Below, piece after piece: positions 1 through 8,035 of a stretch of 64,000 bases of DNA. The notes under the pieces are model-generated. The model was not told the DNA's origin. It worked only from the letters and a program-made list of their open reading frames with translations, and searched no databases. Position numbers and translations under genes: made by a program. This DNA is from Puniceibacterium sp. IMCC21224 (GTDB taxonomy: Bacteria > Pseudomonadota > Alphaproteobacteria > Rhodobacterales > Rhodobacteraceae). Positions within the stretch are counted from its first letter, which is position 1, and each line of letters starts with the position of its first letter. The stretch is taken from NCBI RefSeq assembly GCF_001038505.1, contig NZ_LDPY01000002.1, positions 62,001 to 126,000 on the forward strand. The letters are read 5' to 3'.

Positions 1-1100
1 TCGCCGTGGATCGCGACGATCCTGCGTGGTTCTTTTTTACCTCTGGCACGACGGGCAAGCCCAAGGCAGCGGTACTGACCCACGGGCAGATGGCCTTTGT
101 CGTGACGAACCATCTATGTGATCTGATGCCCGGCACCGGGCCAGACGATGCGTCGATCGTGGTGGCGCCGTTGTCGCATGGCGCGGGCATTCACCAGCTG
201 GCGCAGGTGGCGCACGGGGTCAAGACAATCCTGCCGGGCGGAGCGCGCTTTGACCCCGACGACATCTGGCGGCTGGTCGCAAAATGGCAGGTCAGCAACA
301 TCTTTACCGTGCCCACAATCGTAAAAATGCTGGTCGAACACGAGTCGGTCCACGCCCACGACCACTCCAGCCTGCGCTATATGATCTACGCCGGCGCACC
401 GATGTACCGTGCCGATCAGGTGCGCGCACTCAACGTGCTGGGGCCGGTGTTGGTGCAGTATTTCGGGCTGGGTGAGGTGACGGGCAACATCACCGTGCTG
501 CCTCCCGCACATCACTCTGCCGACGATGACGTCATGCGCATCGGCACCTGTGGCTTTGCCCGAACGGGGATGCAGGTCCAGGTTCAGGACCCTGAGGGGC
601 AGGAATGCGCGCCGGGTGTGACCGGCGAAGTCGCCGTCATCGGCCCCGCCGTCTTTGCCGGTTACCACGACAACCCAAAGGCCAACGCCAGCAGCTTTCG
701 TGACGGCTGGTTCCTGACTGGCGATCTGGGCCATCTCGACGATCAGGGTTTTTTGTATCTGACTGGACGCGCGTCTGACATGTACATCTCGGGCGGGTCA
801 AACATCTACCCGCGCGAGATCGAGGAAAAGATCCTGCTGCATCCCGACATTTCCGAAACAGCCGTTCTGGGCATGCCAGACCCGACATGGGGCGAAGTCG
901 GAATCGCGGTCTGTGTGGCCCGCGGGTCGGCCCCAGATACCGCGGCGCTGCTTGACTGGCTGGGTACGCGCCTGCCGCGCTACAAGATGCCTAAACAAAT
1001 CGTCTTCTGGGACGAGATGCCGAAATCGGCCTATGGCAAAATCACCAAAAAACTGATCCGCGCCGAATTGGTCGCCCGAGGTGAGATTGTCGATGCCTGA
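1..1100 (+). CDS. Acyl-CoA synthetase / AMP-binding enzyme, 5' end cut off by the window
   Basis: C-terminal roughly two thirds of an ANL-superfamily adenylate-forming enzyme, which activates a carboxylic acid with ATP and usually transfers it to CoA. The P-loop TSGTTGKPK lies at the start of the visible part. It is followed by the conserved TGDLG and GRASDMYISGG segments and the C-terminal lysine motif AYGKITKK. The reading frame is open to the left edge, so the real start lies outside; the first in-window GTG at position 6 is not a credible start. The stop overlaps the next gene by 8 bp, so the two are probably co-transcribed and translationally coupled. The acid substrate cannot be deduced; medium- or long-chain fatty acids or aromatic acids are possible. 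Confidence 0.9.
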   Translation, partial: AVDRDDPAWFFFTSGTTGKPKAAVLTHGQMAFVVTNHLCDLMPGTGPDDASIVVAPLSHGAGIHQLAQVAHGVKTILPGGARFDPDDIWRLVAKWQVSNIFTVPTIVKMLVEHESVHAHDHSSLRYMIYAGAPMYRADQVRALNVLGPVLVQYFGLGEVTGNITVLPPAHHSADDDVMRIGTCGFARTGMQVQVQDPEGQECAPGVTGEVAVIGPAVFAGYHDNPKANASSFRDGWFLTGDLGHLDDQGFLYLTGRASDMYISGGSNIYPREIEEKILLHPDISETAVLGMPDPTWGEVGIAVCVARGSAPDTAALLDWLGTRLPRYKMPKQIVFWDEMPKSAYGKITKKLIRAELVARGEIVDA

Positions 1101-1920
1101 GGCGCGGCGGATCAATCACCCCGGTCCCCCCGCTGTGCAGCGCTGCGACGCCATACCCTGCCACGCAACCCAGAAAACGGTGATGCTGCGCGCCGGACTG
1201 CCGTTGCTGGATGCCATGGTCGAGGCCGTGGACGGTGCTGCGGCATGGTTCGATTTGTCGGGCGTCGACGCTGACACATTGTCGTTTGTCCGTCCGGCTC
1301 CGGCGCCCGGTGATGGTCATGTGGCGTGGTACAGCGCGACCGTGACGTTGGAACATGCCCGGATCGTCCAGGCCGGCGCGCATCTTGGGCGCCGCGACAG
1401 AGCACCCTTTGCACATATCCACGGGGTCTGGTCCGATCAGGCCGGAAACCTTTGCGCCGGGCACCTTTTGAGCGAAGTTACAGTGCTTGGCCGGGATGTT
1501 CAGGTTGATGTTCTCGTGCTGGATGGCGCGCGGATGGAAAGCGTTGAGGATCCTGAAACCCGCTTTACCCTCTTTCGCCCGATCAGTACCGCAGATATCA
1601 CGCATCCCAATGCCGTCCTCGCGACCGCGCGACCACATGAGCATATCCAAGAGATCATCGCCACAATTGCCCAAGAGTGCGGATTGGATCGCGCCACGGT
1701 CAAGGGGATCGGTAGTCTGGTCGGGACTCAATTCGCTGACGGCACCGGTATTGAAAGCTATGCGACCGAAGTGCTTTTGACCCAAGGAAGCGTGTCAGAT
1801 GCTGGTGTCGATCTCAACGCGGTATCGGTTGGGTTTGACGGCCCGCAGGCTCAAGGTCGCCTCGCGCGGTCAAAAAACACCGTCTGCGTCACGTTCGAGC
1901 TTGTGCTGGTTCGTGAGTGA
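1093..1920 (+). CDS. PPC (DUF296) domain protein, probably with two tandem domains
   Basis: 275-residue protein with features of the PPC/DUF296 fold, a small trimeric domain found in plant AT-hook proteins and in stand-alone bacterial proteins. The central segment FAHIHGVWSD followed by GHLLSEVTV matches the conserved HxHG and GGHL region. The segment after about residue 190 (RATVKGIGSLVGTQF) resembles the start of a second PPC copy. I chose the ATG at 1093 because GAGGTGAG lies 7 bases upstream; an in-frame GTG at 1081 is the alternative. It overlaps the synthetase gene by 8 bp, so a role tied to the acyl-CoA product is plausible. The biochemical function of bacterial PPC proteins is poorly known. 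Confidence 0.65.
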   Translation: MPEARRINHPGPPAVQRCDAIPCHATQKTVMLRAGLPLLDAMVEAVDGAAAWFDLSGVDADTLSFVRPAPAPGDGHVAWYSATVTLEHARIVQAGAHLGRRDRAPFAHIHGVWSDQAGNLCAGHLLSEVTVLGRDVQVDVLVLDGARMESVEDPETRFTLFRPISTADITHPNAVLATARPHEHIQEIIATIAQECGLDRATVKGIGSLVGTQFADGTGIESYATEVLLTQGSVSDAGVDLNAVSVGFDGPQAQGRLARSKNTVCVTFELVLVRE

Positions 1921-1929
1921 GCTTTTGAA

Positions 1930-2238
1930 TTGGAGCGTTTCAGCGCAGCGCGACACAAGAAAATCCATGAGACAACTGACCTTTAGCGTCAGTACGTTGG
2001 ATCATGGATAGATAAGCCAAAGCACCGAACTGTCGTTCAATTGCCAGCCGTGCATGAGGTACACCAATCGTCCGGCGACGATCTCATTTGCAACGCGCCA
2101 AATGGAGTTGATCGACAGCCCAGCCCCTGCCTGTGTCGCGATGTGTTGATCCATGACAGTCGAACTCTCACTCAGGCTCACCTGCGGCAGGAAAGTGGGC
2201 CCGTCATCGGCAAGCAGGTTTTGCCTGGCTTTGATCTT
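1930..2238 (-). pseudogene. C-terminal remnant of a LysR-type regulator
   Basis: Reading the minus strand from about 2238 downward gives a stretch resembling the end of a LysR substrate-binding domain. It contains a QAGAGLSIN segment, then EIVAGRLVYLMHGWQL (typical form: the xxLxxGxLVxVLxxW segment), and ends near LKVSCLMDFLV (typical form: KVRAFIDFL). A TGA at 2002-2004 interrupts this frame, one base change from an arginine codon, and a second TGA lies at 2239-2241 just upstream. The DNA-binding half is not visible. It fills the otherwise empty gap between the PPC gene and the glycosidase gene. The assignment rests on motif recognition only. Confidence 0.55.
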
Positions 2239-2353
2239 TCATTCCGCCAAAAAAAGGTGCGGCGAAACGGCTTGAGAGTTTCCTCTCTCTATCGCGTAGC
2301 ACAATCGGATTGTTCGCCAGAGATCTTTGTCATGTGCAGGATGCACCTGCCTT

Positions 2354-3631
2354 TCATGCCGCCTGTCTGTCGCGGATGAGGAATTCGATCACCATGGCTG
2401 CGGTCCAGGTAAAGCTGCTGCCGCCACAAGGTTCGCCGGTGATCGGGTCGTAGTATTCGGCAAATCCGCTTTGCTCAATCAGTCGCAGGCTGGTTGCTAT
2501 GATGCGTTCAACAACGGCCGTTTCGCCAGCCACAGCAAGACCGTCGGCAATCAAGTAGTTAACGATCAGCCAGACCGGACCACGCCAGTATCGCTTGCCG
2601 TCGTAGTCGGGCGCCGACGGATCGTGGCTCGGCACAAGGAAGGGCGCCTGTTCGCCGAGGCTGGCGATGCGCTGCGCAATGGCCCTGGCGCGGGGCTGCG
2701 GGATGGGGGCAAAGGTCGCCAGAAGACCGCCGATCGACCGGCTTTGGATCGACGCGCCGCTGGCGCGATCAAAGCACAGATACTGGCCATGCTCTGCACT
2801 CCAGAGCGTTTCCATCGCGGCGATGCCCTTGTCTGCCTGGGCGCGGGCGGCGCGGGCGATGGTCTCTTCGCCCAGAACCTCGGCAAGCCATGCCAGATCA
2901 GCGCAGGCGCGGATCAGGATGGCGTTGAAACCAGGATCGACCACGCGGAAGGGCGAGGCGTCGTGCAATTGCGCATTATCCCAGCCAAGATCGCGGAAAT
3001 GCTGAACCAGCCAAATGAAGCGCTGATACTGCGCGTCCGTAGGGCGGTGCGCAGGGTTGGCGTGTTGGGTGTCACGACGGACAAAAGGCATCACGCCTTC
3101 GGTCGGCACCCGGCCTAGCGCGGCGTCCCAGTCGACGGAATTGTCGCGGCCGGACTCCCACGGGTGGATGATCGCGACCAGCCCGGTGCCCTCGGGATCG
3201 CGGCACCGAAAGAACCAATCGTGCCACGCCGCGATCTTGGGCAGCAGCGCACGGGCGCGGGTCCGGGCCATGTCGCGGTCCTTGGCGCGTTCAAACAGAC
3301 GGCGCACAGCAAAGCCGGCCACTGCGGGCTGGGTGATGCCGGTGGTGGGCACTGCGCGTCCGGTCTGCCAAACATCAGGACCGGGGAAATACCCGTCGTC
3401 ATGCTTGTGAAAGATGATGTGCGGCACCATGCCGTCATCCCACTGATGGTCGAACAGCGTGTCGATTTCAGTCCAGGCGCGGGCTTCGTCGAAATGGCCA
3501 AAGCCAAGGGCGCTGAGGCAACTGTCCCAGTTCCACTGGAATGGATAGAGTCCCTTTGTCGGGACGGTGTAGGTGCCGCGATCATTCTGCGCGAGGATGG
3601 CGCGGGCGGCGGTGATCATCGTTTCTGACAT
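2354..3631 (-). CDS. GH63-like glycoside hydrolase (glucosyl/mannosylglycerate hydrolase type)
   Basis: 425-residue (alpha/alpha)6-barrel glycosidase. It has the N-terminal QWNWDS segment, HPWESGRDNSVDWD in the middle (probably carrying the acidic catalytic residue), and RYWRGPVWL followed by EYYDPITGEPCGG near the C terminus, all typical of GH63 enzymes. The length is close to bacterial mannosylglycerate and glucosylglycerate hydrolases and much shorter than eukaryotic glucosidase I. No signal peptide is seen, so it should act in the cytoplasm on an imported glycoside. The ATG at 3631 was chosen because the longer frame to 3778 runs inside the upstream ATPase gene. It is the last gene of the sugar ABC operon, 8 bp after the ATPase, which links it to the transported substrate. 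The exact sugar is inference. Confidence 0.8.
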   Translation of the reverse strand: MSETMITAARAILAQNDRGTYTVPTKGLYPFQWNWDSCLSALGFGHFDEARAWTEIDTLFDHQWDDGMVPHIIFHKHDDGYFPGPDVWQTGRAVPTTGITQPAVAGFAVRRLFERAKDRDMARTRARALLPKIAAWHDWFFRCRDPEGTGLVAIIHPWESGRDNSVDWDAALGRVPTEGVMPFVRRDTQHANPAHRPTDAQYQRFIWLVQHFRDLGWDNAQLHDASPFRVVDPGFNAILIRACADLAWLAEVLGEETIARAARAQADKGIAAMETLWSAEHGQYLCFDRASGASIQSRSIGGLLATFAPIPQPRARAIAQRIASLGEQAPFLVPSHDPSAPDYDGKRYWRGPVWLIVNYLIADGLAVAGETAVVERIIATSLRLIEQSGFAEYYDPITGEPCGGSSFTWTAAMVIEFLIRDRQAA

Positions 3632-3639
3632 GACAGACC

Positions 3640-4683
3640 TCAGGCAACAGCAAGGGTGGATTGGGGATCGAACCAGCGGACGCGGTCTGGCTGCGGCGCA
3701 AGGGTCAGGATTTCGCCGACATTGACCGTCAGGTCGCTGTCCAGCACGGCACGGATCATCGTGCCGCCGACGTCGCAAGTGACCAGCAGATGCGCGCCGA
3801 GCGGCTCGACCAGCTTTACCCGCGCCTTCAGCCCGTGATCGGCCAGGCGCATGTCCTCAGGGCGGATGGCGAATTGTAGCGGCGTGTTGATCGACATCGG
3901 CCCGTCAATGGTTTCACCCGCAACGCTCCATTTGCCGCTTCCGGCGGATTCGGCACGCAGGAAGTTCATCGGCGGGTTTCCGATAAAGGCCGCGACAAAT
4001 TCGGCAGCCGGGTTCCGGTAAACTTCGATAGGTGATGCCGCCTGAACGATTTTGCCCTTGTGCATGACGCTGATCCGGTCAGCCAGGCTCATCGCCTCGA
4101 CCTGATCGTGGGTGACGTAGATCGCGGTGGTTTTGCTGTCGGCCAGCACGCCCTTGAGTTCGGCGCGCATTTCCAGGCGCAGCAGCGCGTCGAGGTTGGA
4201 CAACGGTTCGTCCATCAGGATCACATCGGGTTCCATCGCCAGCGCACGCGCCACGGCGACCCGCTGACGCTGACCGCCCGAAAGTTCGCCAGAGTAACGC
4301 TTGAGCAACTGCTCGATATGCATCAGTGTTGCAACCCGTTCGACCCGGCGCGTGACCTCGTCATTTGCAACCTTCGCCATCCGAAGGCCAAAGCCGATGT
4401 TTTCAAACACGGTCAGGTGGGGAAAGACCGCGTAGTTCTGGAACACCATCGCGATGCCGCGATCCTTGGGAGCGAGATGGTCCACCCGACGTCCGCCGAT
4501 CCAGACTTCGCCCGTAGTGGCGGTTTCCAGCCCCGCGATGATGCGCAGCAGCGTGGTCTTTCCACAGCCCGAGGCACCAAGCAGAACCATGAATTCCTGG
4601 TCCGCAATCGTCAGGTTGATGTCTTGCAGGGCCTGGTATGCCCCAAAAGTCTTGGCGACGTTCTTGATCTGAATTTCGGCCAT
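3640..4683 (-). CDS. Sugar ABC transporter ATP-binding protein (UgpC/MalK type)
   Basis: 347-residue ATPase of a carbohydrate importer. Walker A GASGCGKTT is at about residues 36-44, the Q-loop near 82, the signature LSGGQRQR at 134-141, Walker B VILMDEP at 154-160 and the H-loop histidine near 192. A C-terminal TOBE-type regulatory region follows, with the FIGNPPMNFL segment that is hallmark of the UgpC/MalK/SmoK group. The single ATPase would form a homodimer on the two permeases encoded upstream. It sits between the permease gene (30 bp gap) and the glycosidase gene in one minus-strand operon. Confidence 0.95.
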   Translation of the reverse strand: MAEIQIKNVAKTFGAYQALQDINLTIADQEFMVLLGASGCGKTTLLRIIAGLETATTGEVWIGGRRVDHLAPKDRGIAMVFQNYAVFPHLTVFENIGFGLRMAKVANDEVTRRVERVATLMHIEQLLKRYSGELSGGQRQRVAVARALAMEPDVILMDEPLSNLDALLRLEMRAELKGVLADSKTTAIYVTHDQVEAMSLADRISVMHKGKIVQAASPIEVYRNPAAEFVAAFIGNPPMNFLRAESAGSGKWSVAGETIDGPMSINTPLQFAIRPEDMRLADHGLKARVKLVEPLGAHLLVTCDVGGTMIRAVLDSDLTVNVGEILTLAPQPDRVRWFDPQSTLAVA

Positions 4684-4713
4684 AGGTCTGGCTCCCTTTG
4701 AATACGCCCCGCT

Positions 4714-5553
4714 TCAGCGGTTGGCGATGCCCCACATTGCAAACAGGTACTTGCGGACGGCAAAGATGAAGATCAGCGCCGGCACGACCAGGATGAACCC
4801 GCCAGCGAATTTCAGATGCAGCGGGCTTTCCGCGAGGCTTTGCAGCAGAAAGGCCGGCAGGGTGCGGTTCTCGATGGTCAGGACCGCTGCGGCAAAGACT
4901 TCGTTCCACGAGATCACGAAGGCAAAGATCGCACTTGCCGTGATACCGGGCAGGATCAGCGGCAGCACAACCTTGGTAAAGGCGGTGAAGCGTGTGCACC
5001 CAAGGGTCCAGGCGGCCTCCTCTAATTCGATCGGGATGCCCGAAAAAAGCGAGAATGTGATCAGCACCGCAAAGGGGATGGCCAGTGTGGTATGGACCAA
5101 AGCCAGACCAAAGGCCGTGTCGTCAAGGCCAACCCGGATGAACAGCACGGCCAGCGGCAGCGCCAGAAGCGGCAGCGGAAAGGCACGGGTCAGCAGGATG
5201 AGCATGCGAAACAGCTCTTTGCCACGAAAGTCAAAGCGCGACAGGGCATAGCCGGCCGGGGCGCCAATCAGGATCGACATGATCATGGTCATCACCGCCA
5301 CCAGAATCGAATTATAGAGCGCGTCAATCATCCCCTGGAAACCGGCAAAGAACTTCATACTGCCAAAGTCGAACTCCGGCACGAAAGGCTTGGGAAAGGC
5401 GTTCACCGTTTCGGGCGAGGATAGGGTATTGATGAACAGAAAGTAGAGCGGAACCAAGACCCAGGCGCAAAGCAGGATGACAGAGGCGATATAGAGCGTG
5501 CGACCGCTGCGTCGGGTGTTGATCAGGGGTACGTCAGTGGCGGCAGCGGTCAT
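4714..5553 (-). CDS. Carbohydrate ABC transporter permease (MalG family)
   Basis: 279-residue inner-membrane protein with six predicted hydrophobic segments, the first at about residues 20-42. The EAA loop is visible as EEAAWTLGCTRFTAFTKVVLP, where the inner-membrane coupling helix contacts the ATPase. It pairs with the MalF-type permease, whose stop overlaps this start by 4 bp. It carries the MalG-type C-terminal membrane core and ends with a short cytoplasmic tail. Confidence 0.93.
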   Translation of the reverse strand: MTAAATDVPLINTRRSGRTLYIASVILLCAWVLVPLYFLFINTLSSPETVNAFPKPFVPEFDFGSMKFFAGFQGMIDALYNSILVAVMTMIMSILIGAPAGYALSRFDFRGKELFRMLILLTRAFPLPLLALPLAVLFIRVGLDDTAFGLALVHTTLAIPFAVLITFSLFSGIPIELEEAAWTLGCTRFTAFTKVVLPLILPGITASAIFAFVISWNEVFAAAVLTIENRTLPAFLLQSLAESPLHLKFAGGFILVVPALIFIFAVRKYLFAMWGIANR

Positions 5554-6395
5554 ATCGTGGCTCCTTTCGGGACGCGCAGGGCGCGCAGGATAACGAGCGT
5601 GGCGCCAATCGAGATGACGAGGATGATCAACGCCAGCGCCGCAGCGGCCCCACTATTCGAAAGGTCGAACTGGTAGGCATAGGTTTCCCCCATCAGTACC
5701 GGAAAGAGCGTACCACCAAGGGCTGCCACAACGGCGAACACCTCGAAGGCCAGGATCACACGCAACACCAGCGCGGTTTGCAGCGACGGGCGCAACAAGG
5801 GCAGCGTGATCTTGAGGAACCGTTTCCAGGGCGATGCACCAAAGACTTCGGCGGCTTCATAATATTCCTTGGGGATCAGGCCGATCCCCGCGACAAGGAT
5901 CACCAGCATGATCGCCGTGGCACGCCAGATTTCGGCCAGCGCAATGGCGATAAAGACCATCGTCATGTTCTGATACGAGATAAAGTTCATCGGCTCGTCG
6001 ATAAAGCCCAACCCATGCATCATCGAATTGAGGAAGCCGGACTGTTCGAAAATCGCGAGCCAGATGATCCCGGCGGCCAGATCCGAAATCCCCAGCGGGA
6101 TCGTCCAGACATACAGCACCAGATCGCGGCCCTTTTGCATCTTGCTGACCATGGTGGCCATCAGCAGTGACAGAGCGAGCTGGATCGGAACCACGACAGC
6201 GGCCAGCAACACCGTGTTCCACAGCGAGATCGAGAATTTCCAGTGGCCGACCACATCGCGGAAGTTGTCCAGCGACCACCCGGCGTCAGAACCAAACGCT
6301 TGCTGGGCGACGAGCACAAACGGGTAGAGAAAGAATATGCACAGGAACACTGTCACCGGAAGGATCAGGACATAGGGAAGCAGTCGCGCGTTCAT
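5550..6395 (-). CDS. Carbohydrate ABC transporter permease (MalF family)
   Basis: 281-residue membrane protein with a first transmembrane segment at residues 7-30 and an EAA loop seen as YYEAAEVFGASPWKRFLKITLP. It forms the permease heterodimer with the downstream MalG-type subunit, with which it overlaps by 4 bp. It lies 86 bp downstream of the binding-protein gene, and the gap holds a strong hairpin. The length is typical of short MalF/UgpA relatives without the large periplasmic loop of E. coli MalF. Confidence 0.93.
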   Translation of the reverse strand: MNARLLPYVLILPVTVFLCIFFLYPFVLVAQQAFGSDAGWSLDNFRDVVGHWKFSISLWNTVLLAAVVVPIQLALSLLMATMVSKMQKGRDLVLYVWTIPLGISDLAAGIIWLAIFEQSGFLNSMMHGLGFIDEPMNFISYQNMTMVFIAIALAEIWRATAIMLVILVAGIGLIPKEYYEAAEVFGASPWKRFLKITLPLLRPSLQTALVLRVILAFEVFAVVAALGGTLFPVLMGETYAYQFDLSNSGAAAALALIILVISIGATLVILRALRVPKGATI

Positions 6396-6428
6396 CGCAT
6401 CGCTCCGATATTATGGGGGTTTGGGGGT

Positions 6429-6452
6429 GCCCGGACCGCAAAGGGTCCGGGC
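6429..6452. terminator. Intercistronic hairpin between binding protein and permease genes
   Basis: A perfect 9-bp stem, GCCCGGACC at 6429-6437 pairing with GGTCCGGGC at 6444-6452, around a 6-base loop. There is no following T-run, so it is more likely a partial terminator or an mRNA-stabilising stem than a full terminator. Such stems after binding-protein genes typically let the binding protein be made in excess over the membrane subunits. Confidence 0.6.
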
Positions 6453-6481
6453 GAATCCGCGTCAAGCGCGAGCCGGGAGAG

Positions 6482-7750
6482 TTACTCGACCGGGCACGGA
6501 CCGTCAGAGGCGGCATCAGGTGCCCAGCACGGCGCGCCGGTTTCCTGCATGATGTCGTTCAGCCGCTTTTTCTGGTCGTCCAGCACGGCACGGATCGGCT
6601 GGCGGGCCAGAACGATACGCTCGAACGTGTCGACGAAAATGCGGTTGAACTCGCCTCCCTGATCGCCAAGACCGGCAGGCAGAAGCCCGGGGTTGGCATC
6701 GGCAGACGCGCTCATCTTGGCGATGGCGTCGCCTGCGGCCTTGACCGCGGGGGGCAGATCGTCGGGCAGATCCACATCAACCACCGGAAAGAAGTTGGTG
6801 GCGCGCAGCGTTGCGATCTGGGTTTCAGGCGTCATCATATAGGCGATGACGGCCTTGGACGCTTCCATGTCAGGCGCGGTCGACGGGATTGCCAGGCCGG
6901 CAAGCACTGGCATGAAACCACGCCCGGTGGGGCCTGCCGGGGCCGGGAACGCTACAAAATCATCCGGGCGGTCATTAAAGGCCTGCGCCAGACGCGACGT
7001 GTGGTCGAAGGCAACCCAGACATCGTCGGACAGAAGCTGTTCCTGCATGAACGAAAAGTTGGTCGAGGCCGGGTTGGTGTGTTCCCAAAGATCAAGGAAC
7101 GCTTGCCACGCGGTCTCGGCTTCGGCCGAGGCAAAGGTACGCACGACGCCGTTGGTGTAAGAGGGGTAGAGGTAGCCTTGGAAAAAGCGGTGCTTCAGTC
7201 CCTTGGGGCCGGCGGGGAAACCGAACAGCGGACGACCTTCGCCCTCCTGCATGTTGGCGGACCATTCGATCAGTTGGTCATAGGTCAGCGCATCGATGTC
7301 TGCCCCTTCAGGCAGATAAGGCAGCGCCTTCTTGTTGGCAGCCATGACATAGCTTGCCTGCATCCAGGGGATGTACTTCATCTCGCCGGTGCCGAGTTTA
7401 GCCAGCTCGTTGAATGTCTCGCTGGTGGCGGACAGGCCAAGCTCGTCGAGCGGAGCAAGCGACGCCGGATCAAGTGCGGCAAAATCGCCGTGCAAAGAAC
7501 CAAGCACGCCGATGGTGCCGGTGTTGGCCTGGATTTCCGCCTGCAGGCGGGTGAGCCAAGGGCCGGTCTCGTTCGGCTGGTAGTCGATCGCGGTGTCGGA
7601 TCCCGACAGAACGGTCTCGCGCATGGCCTGCGCCTCTTCGGCGGGGCGGGCTTGGGTCGACCAGAAAAGGACATCTGCCTGCGCGGCAACGGCAGAGCAG
7701 AGAATGGCAATACCGGACACAGCGCCAACAAGTTCGATACGTAGAGACAT
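6482..7750 (-). CDS. Extracellular solute-binding protein of a sugar ABC transporter
   Basis: 422-residue periplasmic binding protein. A Sec signal peptide is visible (hydrophobic core around VGAVSGIAIL, cleavage probably after the AQA near residue 25). The remainder shows the two-lobed family 1 pattern, with PWLTRLQAEIQANTG near the N terminus, PWMQASYVMAANKKALP in the middle, and a C-terminal KKRLNDIMQE helix. It is the first gene of the operon and captures the glycoside later cleaved by the GH63-like enzyme. It faces the divergent lacI-type gene across a 285-bp control region. Confidence 0.92.
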   Translation of the reverse strand: MSLRIELVGAVSGIAILCSAVAAQADVLFWSTQARPAEEAQAMRETVLSGSDTAIDYQPNETGPWLTRLQAEIQANTGTIGVLGSLHGDFAALDPASLAPLDELGLSATSETFNELAKLGTGEMKYIPWMQASYVMAANKKALPYLPEGADIDALTYDQLIEWSANMQEGEGRPLFGFPAGPKGLKHRFFQGYLYPSYTNGVVRTFASAEAETAWQAFLDLWEHTNPASTNFSFMQEQLLSDDVWVAFDHTSRLAQAFNDRPDDFVAFPAPAGPTGRGFMPVLAGLAIPSTAPDMEASKAVIAYMMTPETQIATLRATNFFPVVDVDLPDDLPPAVKAAGDAIAKMSASADANPGLLPAGLGDQGGEFNRIFVDTFERIVLARQPIRAVLDDQKKRLNDIMQETGAPCWAPDAASDGPCPVE

Positions 7751-7905
7751 GGTTTCCTCCCAGAATGGACAGTCGGGCCAGACCTCCTCGTCTGATCCCG
7801 TCGCAACGTTGCCGTGCCCTCGTTACGTCAGGGGCATAGACAATGGTGATCGAAGGGAGCGGCCTGGCAAATGGGGCGGCCGACTCGCTAGGAATGGCTC
7901 AAGTA

Positions 7906-7923
7906 TGATATAACGATATATCA
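7906..7923. promoter_or_regulatory. Candidate LacI-family operator
   Basis: The 18-base stretch TGATATAACGATATATCA has perfect 7-base arms (TGATATA and TATATCA) around ACGA. It lies in the 285-bp gap between the divergent sugar-operon and lacI-type genes, in an AT-rich patch unlike its surroundings. A related half, GGGATATATC, occurs near 7975. LacI regulators usually bind 14-20 bp palindromes next to their own genes, so this is the best candidate site for control of both directions. No DNA-binding evidence exists. Confidence 0.55.
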
Positions 7924-8035
7924 ATCGTCAAGGAAAATTTAGGTAGTAAAATCTTGGTCTTCATTACTGAGATGGGATATATCTTGGCAATAACTGTGCA
8001 TGCGAGCATAATCGTTTTATCCGCGGGGGAGTGCG

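Noticed and set aside
2041..2379. A 112-codon plus-strand frame in the gap before the glycosidase gene
   Set aside because: It matches no family, while the minus strand at the same place reads as a LysR remnant.
6167..7744. A 525-codon open frame on the plus strand
   Set aside because: It lies antisense to the sugar-binding-protein gene and part of the permease gene, which have clear family motifs. Long antisense frames are common in GC-rich DNA, and its translation matches no family.
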